In this document: piece by piece, positions 60,587 to 64,000 of the stretch
Numbering within the stretch: position 1 is the first letter of the stretch
How the letters are laid out: the number at the start of each line of letters is the position of its first letter
NCBI RefSeq assembly: GCF_001543895.1
Contig: NZ_JYIJ01000018.1
Coordinates: 620,001-684,000, forward strand
Source: Carbonactinospora thermoautotrophica
GTDB taxonomy: Bacteria > Actinomycetota > Actinomycetes > Streptomycetales > Carbonactinosporaceae
Direction: 5' to 3'
Length of the DNA: 64,000 nt
The notes under the pieces: generated by a model
What the model was told of the DNA's origin: nothing
The model's input: only the letters and a program-made list of their open reading frames with translations
Databases searched by the model: none
Translations under genes and position numbers: made by a program

Positions 60587-61529
60587 GTATGCCACGGAGC
60601 TGATCGACTGGCCGATGCGCCGCTGCTGCACGACGGCCTCAACCTTGCTGCGGATGTGGCCCACGTTCTCGTCCTGAGAGACCAGGCGGTCGTGCCGGAA
60701 GAGGCCGCCCGTCGCCTCCTGGGCGTCTTGCTGGAGGCGGTGCGCACCCCGGCAGAGGACTTCGCGTAACGACCCGGCTCACGGGGAGGCCTACAACCGT
60801 CGGGAGCGGCGGTTCGCCGTCCAGATCGGCGTGACGCAGGCTGGCTGCACGTCGGATCCCCGCCGGGAAGCCGTCCGTATCGCGCTGCGGCTGTGCCTGC
60901 AGCGCGATACGGTGGACCTGATCGAGGCTGCGGCGAATTTCGCACAGGCGGCCAGCGAGCTGGTCGCGGACCACGCCGAGATGTTCATGACCGAGCAGAC
61001 GTACCTGCAGCATGCCCAGCCGTCGACGTTCGGCCGTTACCTGCTCTCGTTCACCTCTGCGGTGCAGCGGGAGATCGACCGGCTGGTCGAGCACGGCATG
61101 GATCAACCGTAGCCCAGGCGGCGCGGGCGGGGTGAAGGGCAGCCGGCTCACCGGGGACCGCGAACGGATCGCGGTACTGCTCGGCTTCGACGGCGTCATC
61201 GAGCACACCCGCGACGCGATGCGGCACGGACTGATCGGCCTGGTGGGCACCGCCGCCAGCCCGGTGACCACGCCGACCAAGCTGGCCGAGGACCTCGAAA
61301 TCTGGAGCAGCAGCGAGTTCGGCTACGTCCGCCTCGCGGACCGGCACACTCGGTCAAGCGTGCTGATGCCACAGAAGCGCAATCCCTACGCCCTGACCAT
61401 GGTGCGTGGCGAAGCGGGCATCCTGATCGGGCGGCTGACCGGAATGCTGGCGATCTCCAGATCTCCAAGACCCCCTCGGCGCGCAGTGACAACCTGATCT
61501 TCGCCTACGGCGAGGTACCGCGCGCTTGA
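60587..61529 (+). pseudogene. Broken argininosuccinate-lyase-like gene
   Basis: Fragments of one fumarase/ASL-superfamily protein appear in different frames: DAPLLHDGLNLAADVAHVLVLRDQAVVPEEAARRLL...PAEDFA-stop (to 60769), REAVRIALRLCLQRDTVDLIEAAANF...TYLQHAQPSTFGRYLLSF (to about 61111), SPGGAGGVKGSRLTGDRERIAVLLGFDGVIEHTRDAM...SSVLMPQKRNPYALTMVRGEAG (to about 61460) and QISKTPSARSDNLIFAYGEVPRA-stop. The signature SSVLMPQKRNP is intact, but stops and frameshifts interrupt the gene and the C-terminus is missing. Confidence 0.8.
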
Positions 61530-61553
61530 GCCGGCCTGCAAGGCCACCGCCTG

Positions 61554-62090
61554 ATGACCGGTGTGATCGGCGGAGTGAGCGTCGACGCCGACCGGATGTA
61601 CGCCGCCCTGGAATCGGGCTTTTCCCAGGCCACCGACCTCGCCGCCCCGACAGTGACGGTGATCTGCGACAACGCGACCATCCATCACAGCGGCGTCACC
61701 ACCCGCCTGCTGGCTGCCCACCCCCGTCTGCTCCTGGTCGAAGGCGCCCGCTACTGCCCGCGGGACAACCCGATCCGGCAACTGGTCCGCCTGGCCAAGA
61801 TCCGCTGGCGGGTCGAGCACGAGGACCGGGAGATGAAACACGGCCTGGGCCTGGACCACTACCAGGGCCGCGCCTGGCACCACTACCTTCCCCTCGTCAC
61901 CGCCGCCCACGCCTTCTGCACCCTTCGCTGCCTGGACCCAAAAGCCCAAACGCCGGCCTGGCCTTCTGCCAAGTCCTCACCACCCTCCAGAAGTTGCTCA
62001 GGTGCTGGACCAGCGCATGCCCCACCTGCCACCGCGATCTACCAGCGCAAACACCACCACAACAGCACCCACCCGGAGCGACCTGACGAA
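61554..62090 (+). mobile_element. Chimeric transposase remnants (IS630-like joined to IS701-like)
   Basis: One open frame starts with VTVICDNATIHHSGVTTRLLAAHPRLLLVEGARYCPRDNPI, typical of an IS630-type DDE domain, and at about 61785 passes in frame into LVRLAKIRWRVEHEDREMKHGLGLDHYQGRAWHHYLPLVTAAHAFCTL, typical of the IS701 C-terminal part. A frameshift near 61950 then leaves LAFCQVLTTLQKLLRCWTSACPTCHRDLP in another frame. Both elements are incomplete, so neither can be active. Confidence 0.65.
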
Positions 62091-62121
62091 GTACTACCTA
62101 GGGGATGTACTACCTAGGGGA
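62091..62121. repeat. 16-bp tandem duplication at the end of the exporter operon
   Basis: GTACTACCTAGGGGA occurs at 62091-62105 and 62107-62121, one base apart. The second copy contains the stop codon of the ABC ATPase gene (TAG at 62114-62116, minus strand). It adjoins IS remnants and may be a relic of insertion or excision. Confidence 0.6.
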
Positions 62122-63088
62122 CGCTGTCCTCCAATGTCGACAGGCCCTGCCGGTACAGCTGGTGGATCACGTCCTCGATGTCCGGTTCACGCAACGCGAT
62201 GTCGACCACCTCGTACCGGGCGGTGATGTCGGCGATCAGCGCCGCCGCGGACGAGCCGGGTGGGACGGCGAGCCACTGCCGGGGCCCGTCGACCCGGGTC
62301 ACCGACGCGCCGTCGGCCGTCAGCGGCGGCGCGGGCCGGGCCAGGTCCACCACGAGCGTGCGGGGCGTGGCCGCGCGGGCGCGCAGCTCCGCCAGGTCGC
62401 CGTCGTAGGCGAGCCGCCCCTGGTCGATCACCATGACCCGGCGGCACAGCCGCTCGATGTCGTCCAGGTCGTGGGTGGTGAGCAGGATCGTGGTGCCGCG
62501 CTCGGCGTTGATCCGCTCCAGGAACCCGCGCACGGCCGCCTTGCTCACCACGTCGAGCCCGATCGTGGGCTCGTCGAGGAACAGGATCGGCGGGTCGTGC
62601 AGCAGCGCGGCGGTCAGGTCGCCGCGCATCCGCTGGCCGAGGCTGAGCTGCCGGACCGGGGTGTCCAGGAACGGCCCCAGATCCAGCAGCTCGGTGAAGG
62701 CGGCGAGGTTCGCCGCGTACCGGTCGCGGTCGATCCGGTACATGTGGCGCAGCAGGCTGAGGCTGTCCCGCAGCGGCAGGTCCCACCACAGGGTGGTGCG
62801 CTGCCCGAACACCACGCCGATTCGCCGGGCGAGCCGCATGCGCTGCCGGGCCGGGTCCAGCCCGGCGACCCGGACGTGACCGGCGCTCGGGGTCAGGATG
62901 CCGGTGAGCATCTTGATCGTGGTGGACTTGCCGGCGCCGTTCGGGCCGATGTAGCCGACGATCTCGCCCGGCTGGATGGCGAAGGAGACACGGTCCACGG
63001 CGCGCACCTGCTCGCGGACCCGGCGGAACCGTCCGGCCCGGCGGCGCACCGGGAAGCTCTTCGCCGCGTCACGGACCTCGATGATCAT
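62114..63088 (-). CDS. ABC-2 exporter ATP-binding protein
   Basis: A 324-residue ATPase of the COG4586 type. Walker A GPNGAGKST (about 48-56), signature LSLGQRMR, Walker B LFLDEPTIGLD, switch TTHDLDD. The N-terminal KSFPVRRRAGRFRRVREQVRAVDRVSF is typical of this subfamily, which works with two ABC-2 permeases; the exported substrate is unknown. ATG 63088 follows the permease stop closely (63092). Confidence 0.9.
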   Translation of the reverse strand: MIIEVRDAAKSFPVRRRAGRFRRVREQVRAVDRVSFAIQPGEIVGYIGPNGAGKSTTIKMLTGILTPSAGHVRVAGLDPARQRMRLARRIGVVFGQRTTLWWDLPLRDSLSLLRHMYRIDRDRYAANLAAFTELLDLGPFLDTPVRQLSLGQRMRGDLTAALLHDPPILFLDEPTIGLDVVSKAAVRGFLERINAERGTTILLTTHDLDDIERLCRRVMVIDQGRLAYDGDLAELRARAATPRTLVVDLARPAPPLTADGASVTRVDGPRQWLAVPPGSSAAALIADITARYEVVDIALREPDIEDVIHQLYRQGLSTLEDSVP

Positions 63089-63091
63089 CAG

Positions 63092-63907
63092 TCAGCTCCC
63101 GGTCGAGCGGTAGTGGCGCAGCGCGGCCCGCCACGCGGCGGCCGCGACCAGGGCGAGCAGCAGGGCGGCCGCCGGGGACGCGAACCGGACGGCCGTCGGC
63201 AGGCCCAGCGGGTCGGGCCGGTCGAGGAGGTACAGGGCCGGCTGCCAGTTCACGAACGCGAGCGGCACCACCCAGGTGACCGCGTGGACCAGTTCGCGCC
63301 CGTAGATCGCGAGCGGGTACTGGGTGAGGAAGTTCCCGCCGTACGTGAACGCGTTGACCACCTCGCGGGTGTCGGCGACCACCACCTGGAACGCCGCGCC
63401 CAGCACCCACAGCGCTCCGTAGATCACCGCGCCGCTGACGATCATCACCGGCACGAGCAGCACGCGCCCGGGCGTCCAGCGCACCTCCAGTGCCGGGACC
63501 GCCCAGGCCAGCACGACCGCCGCCTGCAGGAGCCGCCCCACCCGGCGCGGCGTGAACCCCTCGGTGGCCAGCTGCGCCAGCGGGCTGACCGGCCGGATCA
63601 GCATGGCGTCCAGGGTGCCGGTGCGGATGTGGACGCCGACGTTGTCCAGGTTGATCAGGAGCAGGTACGCGATCCCGAACGACACGCACGAGGAGCCGTA
63701 CAGGAACGCCAGCTCCGGCAGCGAGAACCCGGCCAGCCGCGGGGTGTGCGCGAACAGCAGCCCGATCGCCACGAAGTCCAGCCCGGTGACCGCAAACTGG
63801 GTGCAGGTGAGCAGCAGGAGCGACGCGGGGTACTGCGCCGCGGCCCGGGTCCACATCCAGGCCAGCAGCGCGTACGCCCGCAGCGGCCCGAGCCCCCGGT
63901 CAGCCAC
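63092..63907 (-). CDS. ABC-2 type permease (COG3694-like)
   Basis: A 271-residue membrane protein with about six hydrophobic segments (SLLLLTCTQFAVTGLDFVAIGLLF, ELAFLYGSSCVSFGIAYLLL, LVPVMIVSGAVIYGALWVLG, WVVPLAFVNWQPALYLL, AALLLALVAAAAW). It has the GTLDAMLIRPVSPL block of this permease family. GTG 63907 overlaps the preceding permease gene by eight bases. Confidence 0.88.
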   Translation of the reverse strand: MADRGLGPLRAYALLAWMWTRAAAQYPASLLLLTCTQFAVTGLDFVAIGLLFAHTPRLAGFSLPELAFLYGSSCVSFGIAYLLLINLDNVGVHIRTGTLDAMLIRPVSPLAQLATEGFTPRRVGRLLQAAVVLAWAVPALEVRWTPGRVLLVPVMIVSGAVIYGALWVLGAAFQVVVADTREVVNAFTYGGNFLTQYPLAIYGRELVHAVTWVVPLAFVNWQPALYLLDRPDPLGLPTAVRFASPAAALLLALVAAAAWRAALRHYRSTGS

Positions 63908-64000
63908 CCTGGACCACCACCTTGCGGTGCGCCGCCCGGGTGGCCAGCCGGCCGAGCGCGAGCAGCGCCAGCGCCCACGCCGCCTGGAACGCGAGCGCCT
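63900..64000 (-). CDS. C-terminus of a second ABC-2 permease (cut by window edge)
   Basis: The last 33 codons read ALAFQAAWALALLALGRLATRA and HRKVVVQGG-stop. A final hydrophobic helix followed by a basic tail is the usual end of the COG4587-like partner permease. Its place as first gene of the exporter operon supports this. Confidence 0.75.
   Translation of the reverse strand, partial: ALAFQAAWALALLALGRLATRAAHRKVVVQGG

Noticed and set aside
1-64000. tRNA, rRNA or CRISPR arrays
   Set aside because: No cloverleaf with a CCA-proximal TTCGA arm, no rRNA blocks and no regularly spaced direct repeats were seen by eye.

Overview
The window is a roughly 72% GC chromosomal segment with dense overlapping operons, frequent GTG starts, a predicted F420-dependent oxidoreductase, DUF1876, DUF397-era style XRE/TPR regulation and NF041680-type transposase remnants. 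All of this points to a streptomycete-like or Streptosporangiales-like actinobacterium. No rRNA, tRNA or CRISPR array was recognised.

Region 1 (1-17,250): a cobalamin riboswitch followed by a long plus-strand cobalamin operon: ChlI-ChlD type chelatase, cobO, cobB, a tandem-GNAT protein, cobI, cobM, cbiD, cobL, a cbiG-cobJ fusion, a 55-residue ferredoxin, cobH, a His-tailed CbiX chelatase, cobC, a bluB-cobT fusion and cysG. It mixes oxygen-independent enzymes (CbiD, CbiG, CbiX; no CobG) with a ChlI/ChlD-type chelatase. cobN, cobK, cobD, cobQ, cobU and cobS are not in the window.

Region 2 (17,250-27,260): DUF1876, a TrmH-family rRNA methyltransferase, an XRE/TPR regulator with a divergent small ORF, an MFS exporter, an amidohydrolase-thiol dioxygenase pair facing a LacI regulator across a triple operator, a lactate 2-monooxygenase-like flavoenzyme and an RpiR regulator.

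Region 3 (27,330-38,090): a histidine/imidazole catabolic locus. A divergent histidine-ammonia-lyase homologue lacks the Ala-Ser-Gly cofactor triad. It faces an OpuC-type ABC importer, hutU, an M20 amidohydrolase, hutF and hutI. A perfect 50-bp palindrome splits the locus. The lyase and importer raise the possibility of ergothioneine or hercynine (betaine of histidine) use.

Region 4 (38,100-51,120): a RelE/Phd toxin-antitoxin pair, a TetR-membrane protein pair with two operators, ornithine aminotransferase, a STAS protein, a DUF2087 regulator, a decayed insertion sequence whose target duplication supplies the stop codon of a GNAT gene, a B12-binding radical SAM enzyme, an MGDG-synthase-like glycosyltransferase with a deacetylase that has lost its metal ligands, and an orphan ctaD.

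Region 5 (51,120-64,000): an M50 protease with CBS domains, a tandem glycine riboswitch with gcvT-gcvH, a Zn alcohol dehydrogenase, DUF962, a P-loop protein, a cysteine dioxygenase preceded by a five-cysteine leader peptide (probable attenuator), HIT and DUF488 proteins, a zone of IS remnants and a lyase pseudogene, and an ABC-2 exporter operon that runs off the right end.
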